Below are positions 34,216-42,531 of a stretch of DNA of 64,000 bases, piece after piece (within the stretch, counting starts at the first letter, position 1; the number at the start of each line of letters is the position of its first letter). The notes beneath the pieces were generated by a model, which saw only the letters and a program-made list of their open reading frames with translations, did not search any database and was not told the DNA's origin. Source of the stretch: Agromyces soli (GTDB taxonomy: Bacteria; Actinomycetota; Actinomycetes; Actinomycetales; Microbacteriaceae); assembly GCF_022811605.1 (NCBI RefSeq), contig NZ_CP094533.1, forward strand, positions 868,001 to 932,000, written 5' to 3'. The position numbers were made by a program, and so were the translations under genes.

Positions 34216-34698
34216 TCACTCCGGGCGGCGGAACACGCGGCGCATGTGATCGCTGTCCAGGAAGTCGGCGATGCCGATCAGGATCAGGCTGAACACGATC
34301 TGCTCCGTCACCATCCAGAACGGGAACAGCCCGGGGATGGCCGCCATGACGAGGGTGATCACCGGGAAGATCTTGCTGAACAGCCGCAGCCGGGAGTACG
34401 CCCAGCGATAGCCCTTCTGCGCACGCCAGGCGAAGTAGAACAGCGTCGTGGTCATGCCCAGCACGACGAGGATCCGCATCCACACCGGGAACGCGAGCAC
34501 CGTTCCCTGCGCGAAGAGCACGATCGCCACGACCAGGGCCGCGAGCCCGATGAGCAGCTCCAGGGCGAGCAGCCAGCTGATCCAGGTGAACGCGCGGCGC
34601 GTGCGCGGGTGCTCGACGAGCTCGTCGTCGGCCTTCTCGCCCGCCGCGCGGCCGCCCGCGATGCGGTCGAGCTTCGTGAGCACCGGTTCGAGATCCAT
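34216..34698 (-). CDS. Conserved membrane protein, four helices
   Basis: A 160-aa protein. The first 35 residues are hydrophilic (LTKLDRIAGGRAAGEKADDELVEHP), followed by four hydrophobic segments near residues 40-60, 66-90, 105-125 and 128-145. The C-terminus is short and charged (DSDHMRRVFRRPE). ATG 34698 is preferred over a longer frame because GGAGG lies 5 nt upstream. I do not recognise the family, and no catalytic motif is visible. It is divergent from the LigD-type polymerase and convergent with mraY, so it is probably monocistronic. Confidence 0.8.
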   Translation of the reverse strand: MDLEPVLTKLDRIAGGRAAGEKADDELVEHPRTRRAFTWISWLLALELLIGLAALVVAIVLFAQGTVLAFPVWMRILVVLGMTTTLFYFAWRAQKGYRWAYSRLRLFSKIFPVITLVMAAIPGLFPFWMVTEQIVFSLILIGIADFLDSDHMRRVFRRPE

Positions 34699-34744
34699 CG
34701 TCGCCTCCGGATCCGACGATACGCCGCGTTCGCATGAAACCACC

Positions 34745-34750
34745 TAGAGT
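34745..34750 (+). promoter_or_regulatory. -10 element TAGAGT, leaderless start
   Basis: TAGAGT ends exactly 6 nt before the ATG at 34757, with no ribosome site in between. Confidence 0.55.
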
Positions 34751-34756
34751 GGTGAC

Positions 34757-35986
34757 ATGGCGGCCCGCTCCGACGACGCCGTGGTCATCGAGGTCGACGG
34801 CCACGAGGTGCGGCTGAGCCATCCGGGCAAGATCGTCTTCCCCGACGCCGGCCTGACCAAGCGCGACCTGGTCGACTACTACCTCGCCGTCGCCGACGGC
34901 GCCCTCCGCGGCGCGGGCGGCCGGCCGATGGTGCTGAAGCGTTTCGTGAAGGGCATCGACCGCGAAGCGTTCTTCCAGAAGCGGGTGCCCGAACAGCACC
35001 CGGACTTCATCGACACCGCGACCCTGCACTACGCCTCGGGCACGCAGGCGGAGGAGACCGTCGTGCGCGAACGCGCCGGGCTCGCCTGGGTCGTGAACCT
35101 CGGCTGCATCGACCTCAACCCGCATCCGGTGCGGGCCGAGGACCTCGACCACCCCGACGAGCTGCGCGTCGACCTCGACCCGATGCCCGGCGTCGACTGG
35201 TCGCAGATCGTCGACACCGCGTTCATCGCGCGCGAGGTGCTCGCGGAGCACGGCCTCGTCGCGTGGCCGAAGACCTCGGGATCCCGGGGCATGCACCTGA
35301 ACGTGCGCATCGAGCCGCGCTGGAGCTACCCCGAGCTGCGCCTCGCGGCCGAGGCGCTCGCCCGCGAGGTCGCCGATCGCGCCCCGGGCCTCGCGACGGC
35401 CCGCTGGTGGAAGGAGGAGCGCGGCGAGACCGTGTTCGTCGACTTCAACCAGAATGCGAAGGACCGCACCGTCGCCTCGGCGTACTCGGTGCGGCCGCTC
35501 GCCGACGCTCGCGTGTCGACCCCGCTCGACTGGGACGAGGTGCGCACCGCGCGGCCCGAGGACTTCACCGTCACCACGGTGCTGCGCCGCTTCGCGGAGC
35601 GCGGCGATCCCGCGGCGGGCATCGACGACGCCGCCGGCTCGCTCGACGGGCTGCTCGCCCTCGCCGAACGGCTCGGCCCGGCCGAGAAGCCACCGAGAGG
35701 AGCGGATGCCTCGGGCCGCCGCACCTCGACGATGCCGCTCATCGAGCTCGCCCGCACCGAGACCAAGCCCGAGGCGCTCGCCGCCCTCGAGGAGTGGCGG
35801 ACGAGGCATCCGTCCGCCGCCGCGGCGCTGCACCCGGCCGACGTGCTCGTCGACGGCATGCGCGGGGCGAGCTCGCTCTGGTACCGCGTCCGAGTGAACC
35901 TGCAGCACGTGCCCGAGGGCGAGCGTCCGCCGCAGGAGCCGCTCATCGCCGACTACGATCCGTGGGCGGGGCGGCGGCCGGGCTGA
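34757..35986 (+). CDS. LigD-type primase-polymerase, stand-alone
   Basis: A 409-aa polymerase domain of the archaeo-eukaryotic primase superfamily, as found in LigD. Metal-binding Asp139 and Asp141 are in DLDPMPG, Asp229 is in VFVDFNQN, and His180 in SGSRGMHLNV completes the active site. In mycobacteria such stand-alone proteins (PrimPolC/D) fill gaps in base-excision repair or help end joining. No ligase, nuclease or Ku gene occurs in the window. The C-terminal 90 residues extend beyond the core and resemble those of actinobacterial LigD-like proteins. A leaderless promoter directly precedes it. A DNA-repair role is well supported by family; the precise pathway is not. Confidence 0.9.
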   Translation: MAARSDDAVVIEVDGHEVRLSHPGKIVFPDAGLTKRDLVDYYLAVADGALRGAGGRPMVLKRFVKGIDREAFFQKRVPEQHPDFIDTATLHYASGTQAEETVVRERAGLAWVVNLGCIDLNPHPVRAEDLDHPDELRVDLDPMPGVDWSQIVDTAFIAREVLAEHGLVAWPKTSGSRGMHLNVRIEPRWSYPELRLAAEALAREVADRAPGLATARWWKEERGETVFVDFNQNAKDRTVASAYSVRPLADARVSTPLDWDEVRTARPEDFTVTTVLRRFAERGDPAAGIDDAAGSLDGLLALAERLGPAEKPPRGADASGRRTSTMPLIELARTETKPEALAALEEWRTRHPSAAAALHPADVLVDGMRGASSLWYRVRVNLQHVPEGERPPQEPLIADYDPWAGRRPG

Positions 35987-36017
35987 GCTCGGAGAGCCGT
36001 ACCTGGAGCGCGACGGC

Positions 36018-37559
36018 TCAACGGAAGGCGAGCACCTCGTCGCCCCAGCCGCGGCGCAGCTCGCCGTCGAGGTCGGGGACGATGCGGTCCTCCGCGTCGA
36101 TCACGAGCGTGGCCCGGCCCTCGGCGTCGTACCGCGACCAGTCCGGAGCCCCGGCGGCGTCGGGCGAGCGGCCGTGCGCGAAGGCAGTCCAGCGCTCCTG
36201 CATCCGCCGGGACACCTCGCGCCCGCGCCGTCGGCCGCCGAGCAGGAAGGTCGGGTCCTTCCGGCCGCCGTCGAGCTCGCCCCAGAGGTACGGCAGCTCG
36301 CTCGCGTGCGTGGCGCCGATGCCGAGCAGCTCGAGCATCGGCGTCGTCCGGTCGAAGCGGTACAGGTGCACCGGCGCGATCCTCGCGTGCCCCTCGGCGG
36401 CCCAGACGGTCGGCATGCGGAATCCGATGTCCCTGGCGATGCCGAGCCCGAGCGCGCGGTGCCGCACACCCTCGTACGCATCGAGCACCTGCGCCCGCGA
36501 CGGGAGTTCCGCGTCCGGACGCTCTGCGGCCATCGCCCGGAACATGGCGGTGATCGTCGGCTCGGTGATCGGCATGAGCGGCGACTTCATGTACTTGAAG
36601 AGCGTCGCCTCGTCGCGATTCGTGCCGATGAGCAGCGGCACGCGCAGCCCCCGCCCCTCCCTGAGCACGGCGATCGGGTGCTCGGGCACCAGCTCGCCGT
36701 CGACGGCGGGAGCGAACGGGATGACGCCCGGCTCCTCGGCGGGGACCGCGGCGTAGACACGCGCGGCGGCGTCGACGACCTCCTGGGCGGACCGGGCCCG
36801 TGCCGCCGCGAGATCGGCGGCGCCGAGCTCGCGCAGCAGGCGCGCGCCGACCTCGCGGGCGCGGTCGAGCTCGTACACCGAGCTCACCGGCGAGCTCTGC
36901 GCGATCGCCCGGGCGAAGAGCCCCTCCGCCGACGGCGTCGCGAGCAGCGTCGTCACGAGCCCGCCGCCGGCCGATTCACCGAACACCGTGACCCGCTCGG
37001 GATCGCCGCCGAACGCCCGCGCGTTCTCCTGCACCCACTCGAGCGCGAGCAGCACGTCTCGCAGGGCGAGGTTGCCGTCCACGCGGTCCTCGGCCGTCGC
37101 GAAGCCGCCGAGCTCGGCGAAGCCGAGCCCGCCCAGGCGGTAGTTGATGGTGACGAGCACGACCTCGCCCGCCTCGACGAGCGAGCGGCCGTCGAACAGC
37201 GGCTGCGACGCCGAACCGAAGGTGTACGCGCCGCCGTGCACCCACACCATGACGGGGAGCCCGTCACCCGGGCCGACGTTCGAAGGGGTCCGCACGTTCA
37301 AGAAGAGGCAGTCCTCCGAGACGTGGATGTCCGGCCCGAGCGGCACCGCAGGATTCGGGTTCTGCGGTGCCGCCGGGCCGAACGCGCCGGCATCGGCGAT
37401 GCCCTGCCAGGGCGCACCGGGGGCGGGGGCGCGCCAGCGCATCGCCCCGCTCGGGGGCGCCGCGTAACGGATGCCGCGCCAGACCGTCGTGGCACCGTCG
37501 GTGCGGCCCCCGAGGAGGCCCCCGGTGGTCCTGGCGACGAGTCGATCGGTCGCGGTCAT
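36018..37559 (-). CDS. Type-B carboxylesterase/lipase
   Basis: A 513-aa alpha/beta-hydrolase. The nucleophile Ser is in VFGESAGGG, the oxyanion hole is WVHGGAYTFG, and the N-terminal EDCLFLNVRTP block is typical of type-B carboxylesterases. An acidic residue in GTNRDEATLFKY and the His in GATHASELPYLWG complete the triad. No signal peptide is visible, so it is probably cytoplasmic. The ATG overlaps the stop of the upstream GAP gene (ATGA). It is the last gene of the run response regulator, kinase, GAP protein, esterase. Hydrolysis of p-nitrobenzyl- or acyl-esters is typical; the natural substrate is unknown. Confidence 0.92.
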   Translation of the reverse strand: MTATDRLVARTTGGLLGGRTDGATTVWRGIRYAAPPSGAMRWRAPAPGAPWQGIADAGAFGPAAPQNPNPAVPLGPDIHVSEDCLFLNVRTPSNVGPGDGLPVMVWVHGGAYTFGSASQPLFDGRSLVEAGEVVLVTINYRLGGLGFAELGGFATAEDRVDGNLALRDVLLALEWVQENARAFGGDPERVTVFGESAGGGLVTTLLATPSAEGLFARAIAQSSPVSSVYELDRAREVGARLLRELGAADLAAARARSAQEVVDAAARVYAAVPAEEPGVIPFAPAVDGELVPEHPIAVLREGRGLRVPLLIGTNRDEATLFKYMKSPLMPITEPTITAMFRAMAAERPDAELPSRAQVLDAYEGVRHRALGLGIARDIGFRMPTVWAAEGHARIAPVHLYRFDRTTPMLELLGIGATHASELPYLWGELDGGRKDPTFLLGGRRRGREVSRRMQERWTAFAHGRSPDAAGAPDWSRYDAEGRATLVIDAEDRIVPDLDGELRRGWGDEVLAFR

Positions 37560-38248
37560 GCTGCGCCTCCCGGCAGGTTCGTGAGTTGGTGGATGAGGCT
37601 CGCGATCTCGACGGCGGCGAGCACGGCGAAGAGCACGGTCATGATCCAGGCGTTGTGCCGGATCATCTCCTCCTTCAGACGCCGGAGCCCAGCCGCGATG
37701 GCGGGCGCGCCGGTCGCGGCGAGCGCGATCGGCACGATGACGCCGAGCCCGGCGCCGAGCGCGAAGAGCGCGGCGAGCCCGACCACCGCGAGCGGCGCGA
37801 GGTCGTGGGCGCCGATGATCGCGCCGGCCTTCAGCTCGAGCGGGAGGTTCTTCGAGTTCGTGATGGCCATCAGCACGCCGAGCCCGGCGGCCCTGGTCGG
37901 GGTGAGCGCGTCGACGGCGGCCAGCCAGCCCGGCGGAGTCGGCTCGGCTCCGTCGCGCGGGCGGCCGTGCCAGCTCAGGAGCGCGAGCACGGCGAAGCCG
38001 AGCGCGAGAACCCCGGTCACGACGAGCACGATGATCTCGTCGCCGTGCCCGCCGCCCGCGCCGGCTCCCGCAGTGCCGAGCGCCGCGACGAGCGTGACGG
38101 CGAAGCCGATCCCGGTGTTCGCGGCGGCGAAGGCGAGGCCGTTCGCGCGTCCCCGCGGCGAGAGCAGCAGCGCCACGACGGCGACGATCGGCAGTGGGCT
38201 GATCACCACGCCCGCCGCGAGCGGCACCAGTTGCGCCAGGTCTGCCAT
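37556..38248 (-). CDS. GAP family (LysE superfamily) membrane protein
   Basis: A 230-aa protein with six hydrophobic segments, resembling the GAP/Sap family (sulfolipid-1-addressing protein) within the LysE exporter superfamily. Typical is the first helix AAGVVISPLPIVAVVALLLSPRGRANGLAF and the segment ITNSKNLPLELKAGAIIG. In mycobacteria such proteins help export glycolipids. GGAGGGG precedes the ATG. It overlaps the esterase gene by four bases, so the two probably act in the same process, for example export and trimming of a lipid ester. This link is an inference. Confidence 0.85.
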   Translation of the reverse strand: MADLAQLVPLAAGVVISPLPIVAVVALLLSPRGRANGLAFAAANTGIGFAVTLVAALGTAGAGAGGGHGDEIIVLVVTGVLALGFAVLALLSWHGRPRDGAEPTPPGWLAAVDALTPTRAAGLGVLMAITNSKNLPLELKAGAIIGAHDLAPLAVVGLAALFALGAGLGVIVPIALAATGAPAIAAGLRRLKEEMIRHNAWIMTVLFAVLAAVEIASLIHQLTNLPGGAA

Positions 38249-38317
38249 CGGATCCCCTCCGTCGCTGGACGGACAGCGGGGGCGCCGCCCGGACAGAAGG
38301 ACGGTACCCGGCGGGGT

Positions 38318-40147
38318 TCAGCGGGCGGCCGCCGTGTTCGGGTATTGCGACCCGGCCGACCCGACCGCCGCTGCACCGCCCAACCGCACCGCGAGCACGA
38401 CCGAGCCGTCCTCCTCGTGGAGGGTCAGCCGTTCGGCCCGGATGCGGAGCGCGGCGAGCCCGGTGCCGGGTTCGTCCGTCGACCCGCGGGCGAGCCGGCC
38501 CGGCGCCGCGACGCGGATCATGACGTTGCCGGAGGGCTCGCATTCGAACCGGATCGCGGCGGACCGCGCCCCGTGCTTCACCGCGTTCACGAGCGCCTCG
38601 GACACCACGTCCACCGCGAGTGCGCCGAGGGCGGGCTCGTGCTCGAGTCGTGCGAGCGCAACCGGATCGCTCGCGATGTCGAGTTCGATCGCCCGCGACC
38701 AGGCCGACAGCACCTCGGCGAGCCCCGAACGGGCGGGGCGGCTCGGGCGAGCGGCGGGCACGGGCTCCGGCTCGGGCTCGGGCTCGGACTCGGACTCGGA
38801 CTGGGACGCTTCCAGTTGCCGAGCGACCCGCTCGAGCTCGGCGACGGCCTCCGCCCAGCGCGCCTCCGCCTCCGTCGGCGCGGCACGCTCCAGGAGGGTC
38901 GCGGCGACGAGGCATCCGCCCTGCGCGTCGTCGTGGAGTGCGCGGCGCGCCGCCTCCCGCCCCGCGTGCACCGCACGCCCGTGCTCCGCGACGTCCGCCG
39001 AGTACCTGGCGATCTCGCCCTCGAGGCGGGCGAGCTCGCGCCGCAGGCGTCCGACCGCCGCGGCCGCGGCGCCGGCGACGAGCGAGACCGCGAGGTAGCT
39101 CGGCAGCACCGGCAGCAGCTCGACCGGCCCTCCGATGAACTGCGGCGGCACGAGCGCGAGCACAGCGCCGGTCATCGTCGCGCCGAGGAGCGCGACCTCA
39201 CCGGAACGGGCGCGCGCCGCTCGGGCGAGCCGCGCGGTCACGATCTCCCCCGACAGTCCGAGGCCGAGCGCGATCGCGGAGCCGGAGAGTGCCGCGACGG
39301 CACCGTCGTGCGCGAGCGCGTACGGCAGGAAGGCGAGGATCGTCAGGCCCACTGCAAGCCCCGGCGGCGGGGGCGTCGGACCGCCCCGCCGACGGTCGCC
39401 GCCCGCGGCTCGGACGTCGAGCGGAGCTCGCGGGTCGACCGGGATCCCCGGTGCCGCCGGCGGTCGGAAGGCCGCCAGCCGGTGGCTGAGCGGCCGGGCG
39501 GTGCCCTGCGCGAAGGCCCGGAGGGCCGCGGCCCGGGTGGCGCGGTCGGCGTCACGACCGGCGGCGAGCAGGACGCCGAGGGCGGAACGGAAGCGTTCAG
39601 CGACCGCGCGTGACTCCGCCTCGGCGGCAGTCCGGAGGTCCTGCCCGCCGCTGCGCCCCGCCTGGAGGGCAGCGGCCACGTCCGCCAGCGCGGCGATCGC
39701 GGCGGCACGACGACGCACCGCTGTCACGGCGACGGCGACGATCGGCAGCGCGATCGTGGTCGCGGCGAGGTTCGTCGCGATCCGCGGCCCCATGGGCGCA
39801 GGGAACGGCGGCAGCCCGGCGGTGGCGGTCAGCCAGGCGGTCAGCAACGGCCGCAGGATGCCGAGGACGACGATCGCGCATCCGGCCACGAGCGCCCTCC
39901 GGCCCGGATGCGCCAAGCGACGTTCGGCGAGCGCCAGGGGCAGGGCGGCGGCGGCGAGCAGGGCGTGCACCGCGAAGGCGACGCCGACGCCGGCGGCCCG
40001 CTCGGACGCGGTCCCCGCAGCGTCGTAGCCGCCGAGCACCGTGACTGCGAGCGGCAGCGTGAGCAGCCAGCTCCAGGGGGTGAGGAACGTGCCGCCGGAT
40101 GCCGCCGCCCAGAGCCCCGTCCGGAGCGCCGAGGCCGCCGGTCTCAC
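38318..40147 (-). CDS. Sensor histidine kinase, HisKA_3-like
   Basis: A 609-aa membrane kinase. Two hydrophobic regions occur (about residues 25-150 and 255-360), separated by a cytoplasmic stretch. The phosphoacceptor is His405 in RRALHDDAQGG, resembling the xELHDxxQQ pattern of the NarL-type kinases. Residues 448-470 hold a Ser/Glu/Pro run encoded by near-repeats. The ATPase domain shows an N-box (SEALVNAVKHG) and a G-box (GTGLAALRIRAERL). The GTG start has GGGAG close upstream and lies 13 nt after the response regulator stop, so the two form a pair. The stimulus is unknown. Confidence 0.88.
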   Translation of the reverse strand: MRPAASALRTGLWAAASGGTFLTPWSWLLTLPLAVTVLGGYDAAGTASERAAGVGVAFAVHALLAAAALPLALAERRLAHPGRRALVAGCAIVVLGILRPLLTAWLTATAGLPPFPAPMGPRIATNLAATTIALPIVAVAVTAVRRRAAAIAALADVAAALQAGRSGGQDLRTAAEAESRAVAERFRSALGVLLAAGRDADRATRAAALRAFAQGTARPLSHRLAAFRPPAAPGIPVDPRAPLDVRAAGGDRRRGGPTPPPPGLAVGLTILAFLPYALAHDGAVAALSGSAIALGLGLSGEIVTARLARAARARSGEVALLGATMTGAVLALVPPQFIGGPVELLPVLPSYLAVSLVAGAAAAAVGRLRRELARLEGEIARYSADVAEHGRAVHAGREAARRALHDDAQGGCLVAATLLERAAPTEAEARWAEAVAELERVARQLEASQSESESEPEPEPEPVPAARPSRPARSGLAEVLSAWSRAIELDIASDPVALARLEHEPALGALAVDVVSEALVNAVKHGARSAAIRFECEPSGNVMIRVAAPGRLARGSTDEPGTGLAALRIRAERLTLHEEDGSVVLAVRLGGAAAVGSAGSQYPNTAAAR

Positions 40148-40160
40148 GCCGCTCCCATGC

Positions 40161-40829
40161 TCATGTCGCCGCCGGTCCGAAGTGACGGTTGAAGCGGTTC
40201 GCGGCGATCACCCGGGGATTCACGGCGGGCACGTTGGCGATCTCGAGGCGGGTGAAGAGGCGGCTCACGGTGCGCTCGACGGCCCGCAGGGTCGAGTCGG
40301 TGCGATCCGCGATCTCGGCGTTGGAGAGGCCGGCGGCGATGAGCGCGAGAACGCGCCGCTGGTGCGGGGTGAGACTCGCGACCACTGGATCCTGCGACGC
40401 GGCCGATTCGGGCGCAGTCCGCTGCGGAGCCCTTCCCGCTCGGCCTCGGGCGCGCGGTCCGCGCACGGCTCGCTCGATCGCCGCGGCGAGCTCGTCCGGG
40501 TCGTGGAGCTCGGCCTTGTCGACGAACTCGGCACCGGACGGCATCCGCTCCGCGACGGCCGCGTAGTTGCTCAGGACCACGATGCCGATGCCCGGCGACG
40601 CGGCGCGCGCGATCAGCGCGAGCTCGAGCCCGTCGGGACGGCTGCCGAGCTCGACATCGGTGACGAGCACGTCGGGGTCGGCCGTGTCGAGCACCTGCAA
40701 CGCCTGCACCGCATCGGCCGCGACGTCGAGTTCGAAGCCGCGGTGCCGCAGCGACTCCGCGACGAGCACGCGCATGATGCGCTGATCCTCCACGAGGAGC
40801 ACCCGCCTCGCCCACGTCGCCCCCGGCAC
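40161..40829 (-). CDS. Response regulator, NarL/LuxR type
   Basis: A 222-aa regulator. The receiver domain has acidic residues Glu14-Asp15, phosphoacceptor Asp58 in VTDVELG, Ser in LSNYA and Lys in FVDKAEL. A LuxR-type helix-turn-helix follows (LTPHQRRVLALIAAGLSNAEIADRT, in parts, near residues 150-175). The GTG start at 40829 lies 6 nt after TACGCT, a leaderless -10 element. The kinase gene starts 13 nt downstream, and the GAP and esterase genes follow, so these are likely its targets as well as its operon partners. Confidence 0.9.
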   Translation of the reverse strand: MPGATWARRVLLVEDQRIMRVLVAESLRHRGFELDVAADAVQALQVLDTADPDVLVTDVELGSRPDGLELALIARAASPGIGIVVLSNYAAVAERMPSGAEFVDKAELHDPDELAAAIERAVRGPRARGRAGRAPQRTAPESAASQDPVVASLTPHQRRVLALIAAGLSNAEIADRTDSTLRAVERTVSRLFTRLEIANVPAVNPRVIAANRFNRHFGPAAT

Positions 40830-40835
40830 GTTCCG

Positions 40836-40841
40836 AGCGTA
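40836..40841 (-). promoter_or_regulatory. -10 element TACGCT, leaderless start
   Basis: On the minus strand TACGCT is followed by 6 nt and the GTG at 40829. It would drive the response regulator/kinase/GAP/esterase run. Confidence 0.5.
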
Positions 40842-40909
40842 TCCGCGCCGGAAGCCGGCGCCCCGCCGCCGCGCGTCCCCAGTCCGGGTCTGCCGACGGG
40901 GCTGCGGAC

Positions 40910-40930
40910 GTCGGTGGTCGGTGGCAGGCT
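40910..40930 (+). promoter_or_regulatory. PafBC (RecA-NDp)-like promoter of the SRAP gene
   Basis: GTCGGTG (40910-40916), 8 nt, CAGGCT (40925-40930), then a short leader with GGGGAGG before the ATG at 40953. This is the best match in the window to the PafBC motif GTCRGTG-N8-TANNNT, and it precedes a DNA-damage gene. Confidence 0.65.
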
Positions 40931-40952
40931 GGAAGCGATCCGGGGAGGCAGC

Positions 40953-41663
40953 ATGTGCGGAAGGTTCGTGGTCTCGCAGCAGGCCGACGATCTCACCGAG
41001 GTGTTCGAGGCCGAAGACGACTTCCCCGACTGGCGGCCGAACTACAGCCTGGCGCCCACCGACACGATCCCGATCGTGCGCGAGCGCGCCGACCGCGAGA
41101 CGGGCGCCTTCGTGCGGCGGCTCGAGCCCGCGGTGTGGAACTTCCACCCGTCGTTCATGAAGGAGTCGAAGCGGCCGCAATTCAACTCCCGCATCGAGAC
41201 CGTCGCGACCAACGGGCTGTGGAAGGGCGCGTTCGCCCAGGGCCGCTGCATCGTGCCGATGCGCGGCTACTACGAGTGGACAGGTGAGCCCGGCAAGAAG
41301 CGGGCGCACTACCTGCACGGCGAGCGCGAGCTGCTCGCGGCCGCCGGCATCTCGACCGCCAGGCGGCTCGACGACGGCAGCTGGCAGGTCTCGGCGTCGA
41401 TCATCACGCGCGAAGCGCGGGATGCCTCGGGCGAGATCCACGAGCGCATGCCGGTCTACCTCCCGCTCGACGAGGTCGAGCGCTACCTCGATCCGGCGAA
41501 GCTCGACGCGGGCGGCATGCAGGCGATGGTCGACTTCCTGCTCGAGGCATCCGATCGCGTCGCGCCCACGATCCGCGAGTACGAGGTCGACCGCCGGGTG
41601 AACTCACACCGGGCCATCGACCCGCACGATCCCACGTTGATCGAGCCGCTGCCCGCCGACTGA
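40953..41663 (+). CDS. SOS response-associated peptidase (SRAP/HMCES/YedK)
   Basis: A 236-aa abasic-site shield protein. After Met removal Cys2 (MCGRF) forms a thiazolidine link with abasic sites in single-stranded DNA. Asn78 in FNSRIE, Glu108 in YYEWTG and His163 in IHERMP match the catalytic residues of YedK (Asn75, Glu105, His160). The length fits the family. GGGGAGG precedes the ATG. Its upstream promoter has the DNA-damage motif shared with the AlkA gene, consistent with induction by genotoxic stress. Cytoplasmic, probably monocistronic. Confidence 0.95.
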   Translation: MCGRFVVSQQADDLTEVFEAEDDFPDWRPNYSLAPTDTIPIVRERADRETGAFVRRLEPAVWNFHPSFMKESKRPQFNSRIETVATNGLWKGAFAQGRCIVPMRGYYEWTGEPGKKRAHYLHGERELLAAAGISTARRLDDGSWQVSASIITREARDASGEIHERMPVYLPLDEVERYLDPAKLDAGGMQAMVDFLLEASDRVAPTIREYEVDRRVNSHRAIDPHDPTLIEPLPAD

Positions 41664-41741
41664 GGCGGTCGCGGGCGGATATCGCCCGCGTATGCGGATT
41701 CCGAGACGGCCCGGCAACGGGCACTACGGTCGACTCGTCGT

Positions 41742-42385
41742 ATGCGAACCCATCACGACTCCGTCATCCGTCGCCGCCGTGTCGCCGTGCTCGGCGCCCT
41801 CGCCGCCGTGCTCGCCTCCGTGGCCGTCGGCGCCGCACTGCTCGGCGCGGCGGCCGCAACCCGCGGCGGCGTGCCCGGCATCGGCGCGGGAGGACTCGGC
41901 GCTCCCGCGGGCGAGGCGCAGCAGAACGGTGGCGACGCCGGCGACGGCGCCATCGACGAATCCGACGGGTACATTCCGAGGGGGAATGGATCTCGATCGA
42001 CGACGAGGTGCCCGCGATCACCCTGCTCGACGACGAGCTGCTGGCGGCCGTCCGCGCCGCCGCCGCGGACGCCGCGGACGACGGCATCGAGTTCCGGATC
42101 ACGAGCGGCTGGCGCAGCGCCGAGTACCAGCAGCGACTGCTCGACGACGCGGTGCTCGAGTACGGCAGCCTGGAGGAGGCGCGCCGCTTCGTGAGCACCC
42201 CCGAGGGCTCGAACCACGTCACCGGGCGGGCCATCGACATCGGCCCCACCGACGCCGACAGCTGGCTCTCGCAGCACGGCGCCGACTACGGGCTCTGCCA
42301 GACGTACTCGAACGAGATGTGGCACTTCGAGCTCTCGACCGAGCCCGGCGGCGAGTGCCCGGCGATGCTCCCGGACGCTTCGTGA
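41742..42385 (+). pseudogene. VanY-type D-Ala-D-Ala carboxypeptidase, frameshifted
   Basis: A secreted M15B peptidase split over two frames. Frame one (from ATG 41742) gives a basic N-terminus, a hydrophobic helix (residues about 13-38) and a Gly/Ala-rich linker ending GYIPRG. The catalytic part continues in another frame, with SGWRSAEYQQ, the zinc motif SNHVTGRAIDIG and MWHFEL. One extra G in the run of five at 41980-41984 would restore a continuous protein of about 214 aa reading IPRGEWISIDDE. So the gene has lost one base, or the base is missing from the assembly, or the tract slips. All visible catalytic residues of the second part are intact. The stop overlaps a small membrane-protein gene. 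Confidence 0.8.
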
Positions 42386-42531
42386 GCCGGCTCGACGGTC
42401 TCGGCGTCGTCGGGTCCGCGTTGGCACTGCTCGTGCTGGGCGTCTGCGCCGTCCCGGTGTTCGCCGTCTGGCTCATGCTCCCGCTCGTGCCCGCGGTCGC
42501 GATGCTCGCCCAGCTCTGGGGGCTGTTCTAG
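42382..42531 (+). CDS. Small membrane protein coupled to the VanY gene
   Basis: A 49-aa protein starting at GTG 42382, whose first bases overlap the VanY stop codon (GTGA). After VSRLDGLG it is almost entirely hydrophobic, with two helices (residues about 9-30 and 31-47) rich in Val, Leu and Ala, ending LAQLWGLF. The four-base overlap supports a real, translationally coupled gene. No family recognised. Its last bases overlap the stop of the convergent MFS gene. Confidence 0.6.
   Translation: MSRLDGLGVVGSALALLVLGVCAVPVFAVWLMLPLVPAVAMLAQLWGLF

Noticed and set aside
40161..41441. Long minus-strand frame fusing the response regulator with sequence antisense to the SRAP gene
   Set aside because: The upstream part is antisense shadow; the leaderless GTG at 40829 gives a normal response regulator length.
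41742..42385. Programmed ribosomal frameshift in the VanY-type gene
   Set aside because: A G5 tract alone, without a slippery heptamer or downstream structure, is weak evidence; a one-base deletion is simpler.
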